Source: Nereocystis luetkeana
Lineage: Eukaryota > Sar > Phaeophyceae > Laminariales > Laminariaceae
Direction: 5' to 3'
Length of the DNA stretch: 64,000 bases
Assembly (NCBI GenBank): GCA_031213475.1
Contig: JARUPZ010000010.1
Coordinates: 5,001-69,000 of the forward strand
Below are positions 1 through 12,024 of the stretch, one piece after another. The first letter of the stretch is position 1, and each line of letters starts with the position of its first letter. Position numbers and translations under genes: made by a program. Under the pieces are notes generated by a model. That model made no database searches and was not told where the DNA came from. It saw only the letters and a list, made by a program, of their open reading frames with translations.

Positions 1-360
1 GAGGAATCTTTTGTTAAATATTATTATTACGCTTGATATCCGACAATGTGTAGTCTTGTTCTAATAAACGACTATTGTAGTTCTTGGTGATGGTGTTTCC
101 CGGCCCCTGGCGAGGATACTCCAGCTCCCTATAATAGATTTTGCTCGTGATTCACGAGGCTGACAAATCCACAGTAGTGGATGGCGCCTAGCAATGCCTA
201 TAATCCACAGGAGTACTGTGATTGTCTTTGGGGTAGCTATTAAAACAGCAACAAGCTACGTAAGTACTCGACGCGATGCACTATCGAGATTTGAGTTATT
301 TCAAGGGGCTTCTCCTTCATGATCCCGCGGGGAGGTCCCTGTTGGAATTTTTTGAAGTCA
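1..360. other. Unassigned sequence
   Basis: No gene, RNA or mobile element is recognised here. Short ORFs are present but lack any family motif. CAG/GTAC-rich words begin here and become frequent downstream. Confidence 0.5.
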
Positions 361-364
361 GGGT

Positions 365-1205
365 CCCTTTTTACAGACGGTGGTACTGCTGGGAGTTACT
401 TCTATACAACTGCAGCTCGGATTGCCCGAGGCAGACGATCCACGATGTGGACTACACTAGGCAGAGCTCCTTAACCCCCGCGGTGCTGTGAGTTGTGACG
501 AGTTGTCCTTGACAGCGTACAGCAGTATAATAATACTCGACGTTGAGTCAAGATTTTTCGAGTCCACACTTCGTATAAGAAATATATCCGGAGGTGAGAT
601 GCACACAGTAGATAGCAGTACTGCTCTGTGCTGTGTGATCAAGACACGAAACTAAACTGTCGTACGTATCCTCCTCGGAGAAACTATTTGCTATTATAGG
701 TCTTGTTTCAACGGTCGTGTGGGGTCACGGATCAACGTAGGAGTCCAATGACGAATGTCGAAACAAAATCTCTCTGGGGCCGATGGCCCTCTTGGAGAAA
801 AAAAAATCTCTCTGGGGCCGAAGGCCCTCTTGGAAATGTATCGAAATAAGTTCAGAGACAGCAGAACGCTTGTCGGGAGATAACTTCAATGTCGCTGTTG
901 CTCAGAGTAACTGAGGCTTACGATCCACGAGATGGACTACGCTCAGCAGAGCTCCTAACCTTCAGATTTACTGGGTTGTAATGTGGAGTTGCTGTTGGGC
1001 AGCGTACAGTGGGTTAATTTATTTATCGAAGTTCAGCGCTCCTTTAACAGACAGCAGAAATGCTTGTCGGGAGTTGACTTAAATGTCACTGTTGCTCAGA
1101 GTAAGTGAGGCTTACGATCCACGAGATGGACTACGCTCAGCAGAGCTCCTAACCTCAGGTTTGCTGGGTTGTAAAGTGGAGTTGCTGTTGTTCAGCGTAC
1201 AGCAG
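365..1205 (+). repeat. Diverged ~190-bp repeat, three copies
   Basis: Three related blocks lie at about 365-530, 850-1012 and 1042-1205. The second and third are about 194 bp apart and share a long stretch that includes ACGATCCACGAGATGGAC and CAGCAGAGCTCCTAAC. The first is more diverged. Each block ends in a GCGTACAG word. There is no coding signal, and the pattern looks like an old local tandem duplication. Confidence 0.65.
765..834 (+). repeat. ~38-bp direct duplication with internal dyad
   Basis: The word AATCTCTCTGGGGCCG followed by a GGCCCTCTTGG end occurs twice in direct succession. Each copy contains a GGGCC/GGCCC dyad that could form a short hairpin. Confidence 0.6.
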
Positions 1206-2489
1206 CAGGTACACTCAAGGTTTTCTCGAGATTATTGGCCCTCGTCTATGGAAAGACAAAGCGGAGAAGGTGAGATTGTCACAACTCCTACGCGGTGGTA
1301 CTCTGTAGGTGTCTCTATCGTAGTTACAGCAACTAGATTACAGCAGCAGTGAACTACAGCAGTACAGCAGTAGTGAACTACGGCAGTAATATAATGCCCT
1401 ACGCAGGACCCTCGTACAAGCACGCGGTATATGTACCACGTGTCACTCACGTTTCAACGAAGTACGTGGACCTTCGATGTTTCGTTCCTCTCGTCGCAGA
1501 AGAAGCTTCCTTTTCGTCGTACGTAGCAGCAGGTTTCTTGATCTTGAAAAAGTCCAGTCCTCCTCCTGCTGTATGTATAGCGAGCCAGTAGCAGTCCAGG
1601 GTGGCAGTCTTGGGCCACCGCTGCTAGTAGCTTGCCGCGTTCACGCGTTTCGAGGCTACTTAACCTATTAAGGCTCATGGCGCATAACCTACTAGGTATG
1701 GCGATTGGCGTGTGTACCAGCTCGTAGCTGGTGTGTACGCCTAGACTCGATTGCCGATGGCCGGCAATACACAGTCAAAATGTTCGAGGCAAACACGTAG
1801 TCACTGTTAGGTGACTTGTACGTGAAGCTTCAACATAGAAGAGAAGAAGATGGTGTGGTGACCCCAAGCCACATTGTTGATTGATTGCTCAGCTGGAAGC
1901 TGAGGATGGTGAGCAAAAGAAGAGTGAGCTCAAAGGGGAGGGCGGTGCGCGTGTGCGCTCGCAGCTCGCAACAAAGGACGACCCTTGCACTTCGGTCAAA
2001 CAAAAACAAAATGAGGGAATACCCTCGTATTCCGTTCAAAATAAAAACAACGAAGAGAACCCCCAGATTTACTGTAAAGAACAATATATCTTGGGGTACA
2101 TATCCATGACCCCAGTGTAGCCTATGTTGTTTCTCCAACCAGAACTACATTGTAACAGTAAAACTATGCTACCGGTCTCGGAGCGATACTGAAGATATCC
2201 TGTCCATTATGCACCAATGATAGCACGTACTAAATGTGCTGTCTACCGTAGATCATGTACGTACGTACCACAACAGTAGATCCATGGAACTACTCGTCAT
2301 TGGGACTTTATTCTGTGCGTACGGGTGCACAGTAGTATATGCGTGAAAAGACAGCTGCTGCTATCCTACTATAACTCAGACTGGTAAACTGTCTGTTGTA
2401 CATAGAATGCGTAGATGTATACCAGATGACGTAAGTGTAATCGAGTAACGAATATGATGGTTACTGACAAGCATCATCTCTAATATACG
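1206..2489. other. Unassigned sequence with two small hairpins
   Basis: No gene is recognised. Two neighbouring perfect dyads are visible, ACCAGCT-CGT-AGCTGGT near 1718-1734 and ATTGCCG-n5-CGGCAAT near 1750-1768. ORFs of 60-100 codons occur on both strands but show no domain, signal peptide or splice context. Confidence 0.4.
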
Positions 2490-3620
2490 GTGGAGTCTGA
2501 ATCACTTGATTTTTATTGAGAAATGTGAAATATTTTTTTGCATCTTGATTCCTCAAACAATTCCAATTTTGTATCAGATAAAGAAAAGACTTGATTTTAG
2601 TAAAGTGGAGGCGAAATCACTTGATTTTAGTACGGTCGGGGTCACCGACCTCAGCTTGACTACGTTGGAGCCTGAATCACTGGATTTTAGTATGCAAAAC
2701 ATGAAAGTATTGAATTTAGCATCGATTCCTCAGAAAATCTCAATTTTGTGATTGATGAAAAAAATACTTTACTTTAGTATGGTTGAGTCGAAATCACTTG
2801 ATAGTACGGTCGGGTTCATCTACCTCGGCTTGAGTACGGTAGAGTCTGAATCACTTGAATTTATTGTCGAAAAATATAATACCAAAAAATTTACGTTGAT
2901 TCCTTAAACAATTTCAATTTTGGGTGGGATGAAAAAAATTATTGATTTTAGTATGGTGGAGTCGAAATCACTTGATGATAGTACGGTCGGGTTCACCAAC
3001 CTCGTCCTGAGTACGGTGGAGTCTGAATCACTCGATTTTTTGGTATCGAGAAATGTGAGATCTAAAATGTTACTTGGATTTCTCAAACAATTTCAATTTT
3101 GCATCGGATAAAAAAAGACTTGATTTTAGTATGGTTGAGGAAAAATCACTTGAATTTAGAGCGATCGGGTTCACCTACCTCCTCTTGAGTACCGTGGAGC
3201 CTTAACCACTAGATTATAGCTTCGAAAAATACAATATCTTGAATTCAGCATTTAAACCCTCCAATAACTTAATTTTGTATGAGATGAAAAAAACTTGATT
3301 TTAGTAGGGTGGAGTCGAAATCACTTGATCATAGTACGGCGGGCCCCAAAAACTCGGCGTTTCAAGATGGCAGAGTCCTGATCACTTGATTTCAGTATGC
3401 AGCACTGAAATATGTTGAATTCGGCGTTGATTCCGAAAACAACTCCAATTTGGTGTCGACAGAAAAAATACTCGATTTAAGTATGATGGAGTCAACATCA
3501 CTTGAGTTTAGTACGGTTGGGTCCCGACAACTCGGTTTTAAAGTGACGGGGTCGACATCATTTGATTTTAGTATGCTACACTTAGCATCGATTCCTGAAA
3601 CTACTTCAATTTTGCATCGG
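2490..3620. repeat. Satellite, ~176-bp higher-order period
   Basis: The landmark GAGTCTGAATCACTTGA and its variants recur at about 2493, 2668, 2842, 3019, 3197 and 3373, giving spacings of 174-178 bp. Inside each period a ~30-bp subunit (AGTATGGTGGAGTCGAAATC and then CACTTGATTTT) repeats about six times. The DNA is AT-rich with no sustained coding frame. The ~176-bp period is close to nucleosome-repeat length, but centromeric or other function is not shown. Confidence 0.85.
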
Positions 3621-6090
3621 ATGACAAAACACTTGAAATGAGTATATTGAAGTGGAAATCATTCGATTTAAGTATGGTCTGGTCGTGATACCTCTAAATT
3701 TGAAATGGCGGAGTCCGAATCATTCGATTTAAATCATCGCATTCATTATGTTTGGCCCATAATGAGTTGGATGGGGTATCATCGACCTTTCTCGACTTGA
3801 TTTTACTTTTGACTCCTGAAATGTCGTGCTCATATACGGTGAATAGAGGTCGAGATGCAGTCGTGTTCTCCCACCAATGTCGGATTGAATTGATTGTATA
3901 TGATGGGCAAAACTGTCGTCGATTTGGTGTGGTCTATGTTTGAAAAGGTGGTTCATCTATAATCGCCAGGAAGGTATTGAACCAGCAGCCCGAAAAGACT
4001 TCTCTTTAGTACGGTCGACATTGTCTGGACTGTTTAGGTGTTGGCGTCTTAAATTATTTGATTTTAGAGTTGTCGCGCGCAACTGACTTGGATATAGTAT
4101 GGTCGACTGTTTATCACTTGTTTTTACTATGGATTCCTGAAATGACTGAATATAAGTGAAGGCCGGTCGCGATGCAGTGCTCAAAAATAGATTGGTTCAA
4201 GTATAATCCGCCCGAAACAACTTTGGTTCGGTATGGTAGACTTCCATTTACTTAATTTTTCTATTGACAGCGAGAATAAAATCACTTGAGTGAGGGCGGG
4301 TCGAAACAGTGCTTTTCGCCATAAAATGTCAAAATGGCTTGATTGCAGTATTGTCGGCCCGAAATGACTAGGATTTAGTATGGTCCACAGGTAATCACTT
4401 GATTTAAACATCGATCACTGAAATTACTTGAATTGAATCAGGGCAGGTAAAAAAATACAGTGGTTTTCCCCCTGTGGGATCGAAATGACTTGATTTCAGT
4501 ATTGTCGAAAGGGAATGACTTTGGTTTTAGTATCGTCGACTTTATATGACTTGATTTTACTATTGACCCCTGGACTGACTAGTTTTAAGTGAAGGCCGGT
4601 CGAAATGAAGTGATTTTCGCCCTGTCGTATCTAAATGACTTGATTCCAGTACGGTCGACCCAAGATGACTAGGATTTAGTATGGTCCACAGGTAATCACT
4701 TGATGTAAACATTGATTACTGAAATTACTTGAATTAAATTAAGGCGGGTCAAAAAATTGTGGTTTTAGCCCTGTGGGATCGAAATGACATGATTTCAGTA
4801 TTGTCGAACGGGAATGACTTGATTTTAGTATACCGGTAGTCGACTTTATATTACTTGATTTTACTATTGAACCCTGGACTGACTAGATTTAGGTGAAGGC
4901 CGGTCAAAATGGGGTGGTTTTCGCCATGTGGGATCGAAATGACTTGATTCAAGTATGTTGGGCCCAAGATGACTAGGATTTAGTATGGCCCCAGCTAATA
5001 ACTTGATTTTACCATTGATCACTGAAACTACTTGAATTGGATTAGGGCAGGTCGAAAAATAGTGGATTTAGCCCTGTGGGATCCAAATGACTTGATTTCA
5101 GTATTGTCGGACGGGAATGACTTGATTTTAGTATAGTCTACTTCGTTTGACTTGATTTTACTATTGACCCCTGGACTGACTAGATTTAAGTGAAGGCCGG
5201 TCGAAATGAAGTGATTTTCGCCCTGTCGTATCTAAATGACTTCATTCCAGTATGATGGAACCAAGATGACTAGGATTTCGTATGGTCAACAGGTAATCAC
5301 TCGATTTAGACATTGATCACTGAAATTACTCGAAAAAAATTGAATTAAGGCAGGTCGAAAAATAGTGGATTTAGCCCTGTGGGATCCAAATGACTTGATT
5401 TCAGTATTGTCGGACGGGAATGACTTGATTTTAGTATAGTCGACTTCGTTTGACTTGATTTTACTATTGACCCCTGGACTGACTAGATTTAAGTGAAGGC
5501 CGGTCGAAATGAAGTGATTTTCGCCCTGTCGTATCTAAATGACTTGATTCCAGTATGATGGACCCAAGATGACTAGGATTTAGCATGGTCCACAGGTAAT
5601 CACTTGATTTTACCATTGATCTCTGAAATTACTTGAATTGAATCAAGGCAGGTAAAAAAATAGTGGTTTTCGACCTGTGGGATCGAAATGACTTGATTTT
5701 AGTATGATGGCCCCAAGATGACTAGGATTTTGTATGGTCTACAGGTAATCACTTGATTTTACCATTGATCTCTGAAATTACTCAATATCAGCCAAGACAG
5801 ATCGCAATGCAGTGGTTTTCGCGCCGTGAGGTCAAGATATCTTCGTTTTAGTATTATCGGCCCGGAATTACTTGGATTTAGTATGTTCGTCTTCAAGTTA
5901 CTTGATTTTATTATCTACACCTGGAGTGACTTGATTTCAGTGAAGGCAGGTCGAAGTGAAGTGGTTTTCACCCAGTGAGGTCGAAATGACTTGTTTTTAG
6001 TTTTGTCGCCGGGAAATGACTTGGATTTAGTATGGTCCTATGTTTTACACTTGGTTTTACTATCGGATACTGAAATGACTTGATTTGAGT
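3621..6090. repeat. Satellite, ~300-bp higher-order period
   Basis: This array uses the same ~30-bp subunit family as the DNA to its left (ATGACTTGATTTTAGTATGG). From about 4200 it is organised in a longer period: the landmark TATTGACCCCTGGACTGAC recurs at about 4561, 4864, 5162 and 5464, spaced 298-303 bp, roughly ten subunits. Copies are 85-95% alike by eye. The part from 3620 to 4200 is more irregular and looks like a boundary between the two periodicities. Confidence 0.85.
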
Positions 6091-6202
6091 GTGAAATAAG
6101 GCGAAAACTTATTTGCGAGCTTGCGGCTACTACTGCTTGCTGTGGCAGTGCTTACTTTCAGTTCAACATACAAAAATAAAGTCCAGCCATACAGCAGCTA
6201 TT

Positions 6203-6554
6203 AAAGGGTGCCGGTCGCCCCGGTGGTTCAAGTGGTTAACCTCGAATTCTACTTGTTTGAGTCCTGGGTTCGAGCCCCAGGTGGGTCGGACTTTGACTTT
6301 ATTTGCACAAATAAAAATAAAAAAGGATTCAATTGTTGAGAGCGCCTTGCAGCGTGGGTAGGCACAATTCGATGCGAGTCGACGAGGGAAGAAAATGCCG
6401 AAATCTTCTCGCGATAAAAATGAAGGCACGTACCGTAGCGGGAAGGGGGGAGAAGAGCCTGCTGTGTGACCCCGGATCTGAGTTACGAGTGGGAAGGAGA
6501 GAGATAAGAAGATGTGCGAAGATAATTAATGGGATAAGAAAAAAAAAAAAAAAA
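6203..6554 (+). mobile_element. SINE with tRNA-like head, full-length copy
   Basis: The 5' part (about 6211-6292) carries RNA polymerase III box A (TGGTTCAAGTGG) and box B (GGGTTCGAGCC) with a perfect T-arm stem. A ~200-bp body follows, containing TGTGACCCCGGATCTGAG, and the copy ends in a run of 16 A. Flanks resemble an 11-bp target duplication with two mismatches (CAGCAGCTATT and TAGCTGCTATT). The acceptor stem does not pair well, so it is not a functional tRNA. Body copies lie near 9296, 12025 and 24740, and a second head lies at 23222. A partner LINE is not seen in this window. Confidence 0.75.
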
Positions 6555-6965
6555 TAGCTGCTATTTAGTAACAGCTGCTGATCATCAACGCCAGCACCCT
6601 GTGTGCTAAAAAAAGAACTAAAGGTGGTGGTGCGGGTCAAATTCATATTTTCCAAGTTTGAAGTGATAAAAATACGAAAATATGTCTTCAGTCATCAGCT
6701 GTGAGTTCGACTGGTTATTAATTCTATATTATTCATAATATGAATAGTTGATACACTCAATTTCTAATTTTGCAAGCTGCGTAGTAATACGCGCCTGTAC
6801 AACTATTTACTCCTACTACTACTGCTGTGTTCTGTACGTATTTCATTCATAGTAGTATATGGGAGTTGCGTGTAATTTATGATAACATGTAATACCTCGT
6901 ATTAATAGTTTTATAGGAATTACTATTAATACTAAATTTTAGTACAACTCGATTTTATATTATTA
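6555..6965. other. AT-rich unassigned sequence
   Basis: No gene or repeat is recognised. The stretch is AT-rich with several short ORFs that have no supporting motif. Confidence 0.4.
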
Positions 6966-7449
6966 ATATCGTGATTCGTGGTGGGAATGGATGGGAACGG
7001 ACGACCACGAATGAATGTATCTCGCAGGGGAAGAGGCACGTTGTGTCCGCCGGAGGCCATAATTTCGCGGGAGGTATTTTATCGGCGGGACGGAACGGTA
7101 ATGTTTCGGTGTCACGGCGGGACGGGACGGTAATGGTTCGGTGTCACGGGGGGACGGGACGGTATTTGTCCGGTATCACGGCGGGACGGGACGGTATTTG
7201 TCCGGTATCACGGCGGGACGGGACGGTAATTGTTCGGTTTCACGGCGGGACGGGACGGTAATTGTTCGATGTCACGGCGGGACAGGACGGTAATTTTCAA
7301 CGGGAGATATTTTATCGGCGGGACGGGACGGTATGTGACGACGGTCAGGGAATTTGTCGGCGGGACGGGATGGCGGGACCATTTTGACGGCGGTTTTACC
7401 GTCCCGTCCCACCGTTACCACCGTTACCGTCCCGCCGATATACCGTGAT
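6966..7449. repeat. GGGACGG minisatellite element with inverted ends
   Basis: A 32-bp unit (CACGGCGGGACGGGACGG plus a GTAATTGTTCGGT-like tail) is repeated about seven times between 7080 and 7300. Near the right end (7395-7440) the same words occur inverted (ACCGTTACCGTCCCGCCG), opposite the GGCGGGACGG words on the left. Weak inverted similarity at the outer edges (TATCGTGATTC against the complement of the right end) suggests a small non-autonomous DNA element with GC-rich subterminal repeats, but the edges are uncertain. Confidence 0.5.
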
Positions 7450-7554
7450 AAGCCTCGGTAATGTCTTATATTTCGTTCTTACTCCTGTAGTAGTACCTAT
7501 ATTTCTTCCCTATGTACACACAGGTCGCCCGTAGACATTATATATATATATCAT

Positions 7555-7576
7555 GTACCAGGTACGTACCTGGTAC
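7555..7576. repeat. Perfect 22-bp palindrome of the GTACCAGG family
   Basis: The site reads GTACCAGGTAC followed by its exact complement. Shorter 16-bp relatives (TACCAGGTACCTGGTA or its rotation) occur at 12273, 20816 and 22030, and half-sites occur near 20308 and 26873. Confidence 0.7.
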
Positions 7577-7579
7577 ACG

Positions 7580-9290
7580 AGCTATACACAAAAGGGACGC
7601 AGGAAGTAAAAAACGGGAAAAAACAGGCCAAGATAATAAAAGTCCAAAAATATACACGACGTGTCGGGAGGAAGGACAAAAAAAAGTGCGAAGACAAAAG
7701 TAAAAAATCATACCATGACATTGTATAGAATACAAAGACGAGAGAATGGAAAAAAGACGTGCAAAAAAAAGGGTATATGAACTCGGCTGGTCTCGTACTC
7801 GGGACATACATGCAGGTTCAACAGGGAACACCGCCGGGGACCCTAACCTAAGTAAAAAATTCCCCCAGGGAGGAAAAATGCCTCTCCCCTTTGTGGGCTA
7901 AATTGTGGTAAAGGCTAAAGGCTACTGACCTGTATCGCGGGAACAGAGGTTTCCACGAAACCCCTATTTTCCTGTGGAAGCTTACTGACAGTGATTTATC
8001 TGGAACCACACCCCACGTGCAACACTGACTTTTTCCCACCTCGAGCCATATTTGTTTCGGTTAATTCTCGCTACGGGGAAATACGCTTCCCTGTTTATCA
8101 CGTCACCACGTCATCATGTCGAAATTTCAACACGCTAGATGGTGTTCATGTACGAGTATATGTATACGATGTCAACGCCATCATGATGCTGGGAAGAAAT
8201 ATGAATAAAAGTTGTCCTTATGCTTGCAACGCACGGTGTTGGTGTAGTTTTCGTTCCGTAAGGGGCATTTTTTACAAAATTATACCTGGTATGTATGAAA
8301 CACGTCAGCTGTGTGAGTTCGACTGAGCAATTCTAACGACACATATTTGGCAAACTCTTTGCCAAAATAGCAAGTTTTTGGAATTTTGGATTTGCCAGTA
8401 TAGCAAGCTTTTTCCCAAACTTTTTTATGGATATTCCCCAGGCCATTCGTTGGCAAGTTTTTGGAAATTTTGGACTTTCTTTTTAATTCGGAATGTTTTT
8501 AGCCCAAATAAATTGTAAAAAAACTGGCTATTATGGCAAGTTTTCACTGTGTCCATAAGTTTGAATGGCACACAAGCCACCTTCACTGCCTGCTACTCGC
8601 ACTCTCGTCTACCACTGCTACACTGCATTTTGTACTTGGTACTGAATACACCTGTTTGTTACCTGCTGTACACACGTCTGCTGCGAGTGCTTTCTTATAT
8701 ATACATATATATGTAACCAGCCTCCCTTGGGCTCCCTGAAGGATCGCCAGATATCATGGCCGGGATCACCAGCACCAGGTGAGTTGAACGTCCTATTATT
8801 GCCAAAGAGAGTTGTCCGTACAGCAAATACTCCGAGCATACTAATTGCACGCATGGCATCCGCCTCAGCACGCGATATTTCCCGCCAGATGAATGACACT
8901 CGCCACCCTACCCTAGTTGCACAGAGTTCCGTACGTTAAAGCGGACGACGGATTTCCGAGGGGGCATGGTTTTGGAGATAACTTCGTGAAGGTAGTACCA
9001 CTACATACAGCAGTAGTAGTAGTCCTGCTGCTTGCCGTACCGCAGGAACTCCCTCCTCGCTCCGCCAGAATAAGATTACAAGGGTGTCAGCCTGAAATAT
9101 ACCTCATATATTCGTCTATGCTTTTAGGTGTCTTGGGAAAGGGCCGATACTACCGTAAAAATATACCTAGCGTGTGCTGAGGCAGAAACTACGCGTCAAA
9201 TACGCGTCGTTAAGATCGACCCTTAGGTATTTCGTGTGTCGCTGAGTACATGTTACTGACGTACCTTGAAATTTCTGCTATGTTCCTGTT
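7580..9290. other. Unassigned sequence
   Basis: ORFs up to 111 codons occur on both strands (for example 7991-8326 on the plus strand) but have no recognisable domain, signal peptide or splice context. A region near 8330-8530 repeats GCAAG/TTTGCCA words at low density. I cannot name any gene here. Confidence 0.35.
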
Positions 9291-9295
9291 TGTAC

Positions 9296-9487
9296 AGTCA
9301 AAACGCGACCCGATTCGACGAGAGAAGCCTGCAGTCTTGCCTCAGAAACAAGGCGAGGCCCGAACCGTAGTTGGGAAAGATTACCAAGAGCCCAGTATGT
9401 GACCCCGGATATGAGCTACTAGTTGGATTAAGAGAGTAGAGGAATGGGCGGAGAGGAAAAACGGGATGGGAAAATAAAAAACAAAAT
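9296..9487 (+). mobile_element. SINE body fragment
   Basis: Shares the diagnostic body word TGTGACCCCGGATATGAG and the preceding CCGTAGTTGGGAA stretch with the full copy at 6203-6554. It ends in an A-rich tail near 9470-9487. The tRNA-like head is absent or too diverged to see. Confidence 0.6.
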
Positions 9488-10330
9488 GTAACATGTCAAG
9501 AATTTCCTTTGACGACGAACGCTCGTGATTTCTCTCAGATTTCAGCAGAAAGGTTACTATACAATTTCTTAATTGGGCGAAGAGGTGCAACATCCGAAAT
9601 CAAGACGAAAGAAACTGCCAAAGGCATACAACACTGAATCTTTTTTTTGTGGAGGCTCGTAAAGAAATGTCTATCGGCACATGGTATTCACGACTCACAT
9701 AATTCACACTATGTGTATCGATGCCCTTCAGGACTGCAAACATCGAAGACGTGCGGGTTAGGGTCAGGGTCAAGATACTTCGCATCCCCAATGATATCAC
9801 TCTGCATTAATTCGAATTTTAATGGGTCTGTCCTGTCCAGTAGGCAACCACCATGATCATGACTGAGCTCTTTCCATGAAAAGCTACCGAGGACCGGGGG
9901 GTTAAATGCTTGCTCTAAGGCAAGACAAGCAGTCTGTAGCCTGTGAGCGGTGCAAACCAAACGTAACAAGCTGTTTACACCGACGTTCTAAACTAATAGT
10001 GCGAGTTGACCAGGGAATTTGCACATGGAGCACATTTGATGAAAGATTATGATAGTCTAGAGTAATGGCACACAAAACAACGGCATTCAATAGTCCTCGT
10101 ACTAGAGGTGAACCCGTTTTTAAAATTAAAGTTGAAACCACGTAAACTTACTGGGCGAGTTGTATTTGGGAACACTTTGAAAATCCGAGACAACGCACCG
10201 AGCGAAGTCTTCGGTAGAACGCCACAGTTGGTCGCGTGGGATGCTCTGCTGTGTGCATGTGTATAGAGAAATTTCGAAGACAGAAAGTTTTTTTCTAGCG
10301 TCCCCAACTATTTTGTTTTTTATTTATTTG
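9488..10330. other. Unassigned sequence
   Basis: No gene or repeat is recognised. Short ORFs on both strands overlap each other and lack supporting motifs. Confidence 0.35.
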
Positions 10331-10917
10331 TAAGAGTATGTTCGGTATTTTGGGTACGTACCACACTCTACCGAAGGTATGTTGCCGGAAAATATCGATA
10401 CCCGGCGCTTCGGTAAGTTCGGTACGGCCTCCATTCCGGTACGCGACAATTCGGCAGGTTATTATTTTTATTATTTTGATAACCGACACATCAGTAAGTT
10501 CTGTATGCGTTTATTACCGGTATCCGACACTTATTCTGTAAGTTCGGTAAGCCCAACCAAAGATACCCCGGATACCGTTTTTTCTTCGACACCGGTACGC
10601 GACTCTTCGGTAAGTTCGGCTTCTTTCTGACACCGTTACTCCAAAATTGCGTAAGAATTGGTACGAACTCGATACCGATACTCGAGACTTTGTGATAAGT
10701 TCGGTACGCCCCCAAAAACCCAGATGCCGGTATCCCTTGGACAAGAATACCTATAATGTGTCGAGAGTTGTTTGGTACAGCCTCGTCAAAGACACTCGAC
10801 ACCTCGGCAAGCTTTGGATTTTTCTATACCGGTACCCGACAGTTCCGTAAGTTCGCGGTACACCCATCAACAAAATCCTTGGTTTGCATGTTTTTACCCT
10901 ACCAAAACTTAACCTCG
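10331..10917. mobile_element. Decayed non-autonomous hAT relative
   Basis: The interior is packed with TTCGGTAAGTTCGGTACG-like words, as in the hAT element at 23329-24731. The left edge (TATGTTCGGTA followed by GGTACGTACC) aligns with that element's terminus, and the right edge (TACCCTACCAAAACTTAACC) aligns with the complement of the same terminus. No transposase-like segment lies between. Target duplications are not clear. It looks like an older, internally deleted member of the same family. Confidence 0.5.
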
Positions 10918-11236
10918 GAATTTGTATCAAGATATAGGGGCGTTCAATGACAAGTTGTGAAATTTAACTGAGATAGAGCAAAACCACTGTAAAATTGAAT
11001 TTAGCACACCCGGGAAAGTCAATCGGACATACCCGGAAAAGGAAAAACAATCGAGCGAAAAAGTGCCGTCACGCAAAGTCAACAAACAGTTAGGGGCATT
11101 CTTATCGGAGAGGTTTTCCCTTATAATTTCCATTTTTGTTTCGCGCAATTTTTTAATGTTCCAGATTTTCCTGATTGTTTTTTCCAATGCGTGAAATTCT
11201 ATAAAAAAAAAAATCTCCACGCTAATTTCGCGTATG

Positions 11237-11424
11237 GTGACAAAACGCCTCCGTATCTTGATACCTATCTCCAGTTATTCCCAAACTTTGGAAAATCTGG
11301 AAAAAAAATCTCCGATAAGAATTGGCCTTACGCCAGTTGTTATCGCGGAAAGCATTTTTTCCGGTATTTCAAAGTTTGGAGATTTTAGAAATACATATCA
11401 AGATAGGGAGGCGTTTTCTATCAC
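11237..11424. mobile_element. Foldback/MITE-like inverted repeat
   Basis: The left part (GTGACAAAACGCCTCC, TATCTTGAT, CAAACTTTGG) is matched in inverted order on the right (CCAAAGTTTGG-like, ATCAAGATAGG, GAGGCGTTTTCTATCAC), giving about 60 bp of imperfect inverted repeat on each side. A further direct copy of the ATCAAGATA...GGGGCGTT word lies at about 10927. No clear target duplication is seen, so the superfamily is unassigned. Confidence 0.45.
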
Positions 11425-12024
11425 GGTTTGTGACATCCGTCAGAGGCACAAATATCGGGGAAGTTGAACCTCACAAATAATATGCAAAAATAAAGAAAAT
11501 TCAGACGATTAAAAACGCGAGAAACAAAGCATGGGAATTGTGCTAAATATGTTTTCCGGTAAGATAGGCGCTCGGACCATTTCATAAACCCAGAAGGCCA
11601 ACTTTTCAACTTTGCCCAATGGGGCTTCTGGTAAAACAGCGTCGTAAACACAACCAACGTGCTTTGGCAGGTATAAAGCGGTCGGGTGGCCATGGTGTGT
11701 GTGTGTGTTCTTCACATTCAACCGTTCTTTCTACCCGTCGACATCCAGCACAACCTGTGTCCGTGCCGATTCTCCAATCCTAGAAGAGATACAAGTTCTG
11801 TGGTCACAAAGCTACGCCACAGAGATTCTACGTTGCCACGTGTGCAGTATGCACCGCAATGGGCAATGGTGGAAGTAGTCAAGAGAGAAACAATGTTTCA
11901 TACGTTTGAAACCGGTCGCCAGGATAGTTCATAATGCGTTGGTATCCTCAAATAAATGCCTCTGAAATAGCTGCTACAGTTATTTCAACTCCCACCGTGG
12001 TGATAACTGCATTATTTCCAGATT
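11425..12024. other. Unassigned sequence
   Basis: ORFs up to 90 codons on both strands overlap one another and have no family signature. A short (GT)n run lies at about 11696-11708. Nothing further is supported. Confidence 0.35.

Noticed and set aside
6211-6292. tRNA gene
   Set aside because: Box A, box B and a good T arm are present, but the acceptor stem does not pair and the sequence continues into a repeated body with a poly-A tail, so it is a SINE head.
7080-7300. CRISPR-like array (32-bp repeats)
   Set aside because: Repeats are contiguous without unique spacers and the context is eukaryotic.
8533-8739. Small membrane protein ORF
   Set aside because: The hydrophobic stretch is short, and the frame overlaps a longer antisense ORF with equal lack of support.
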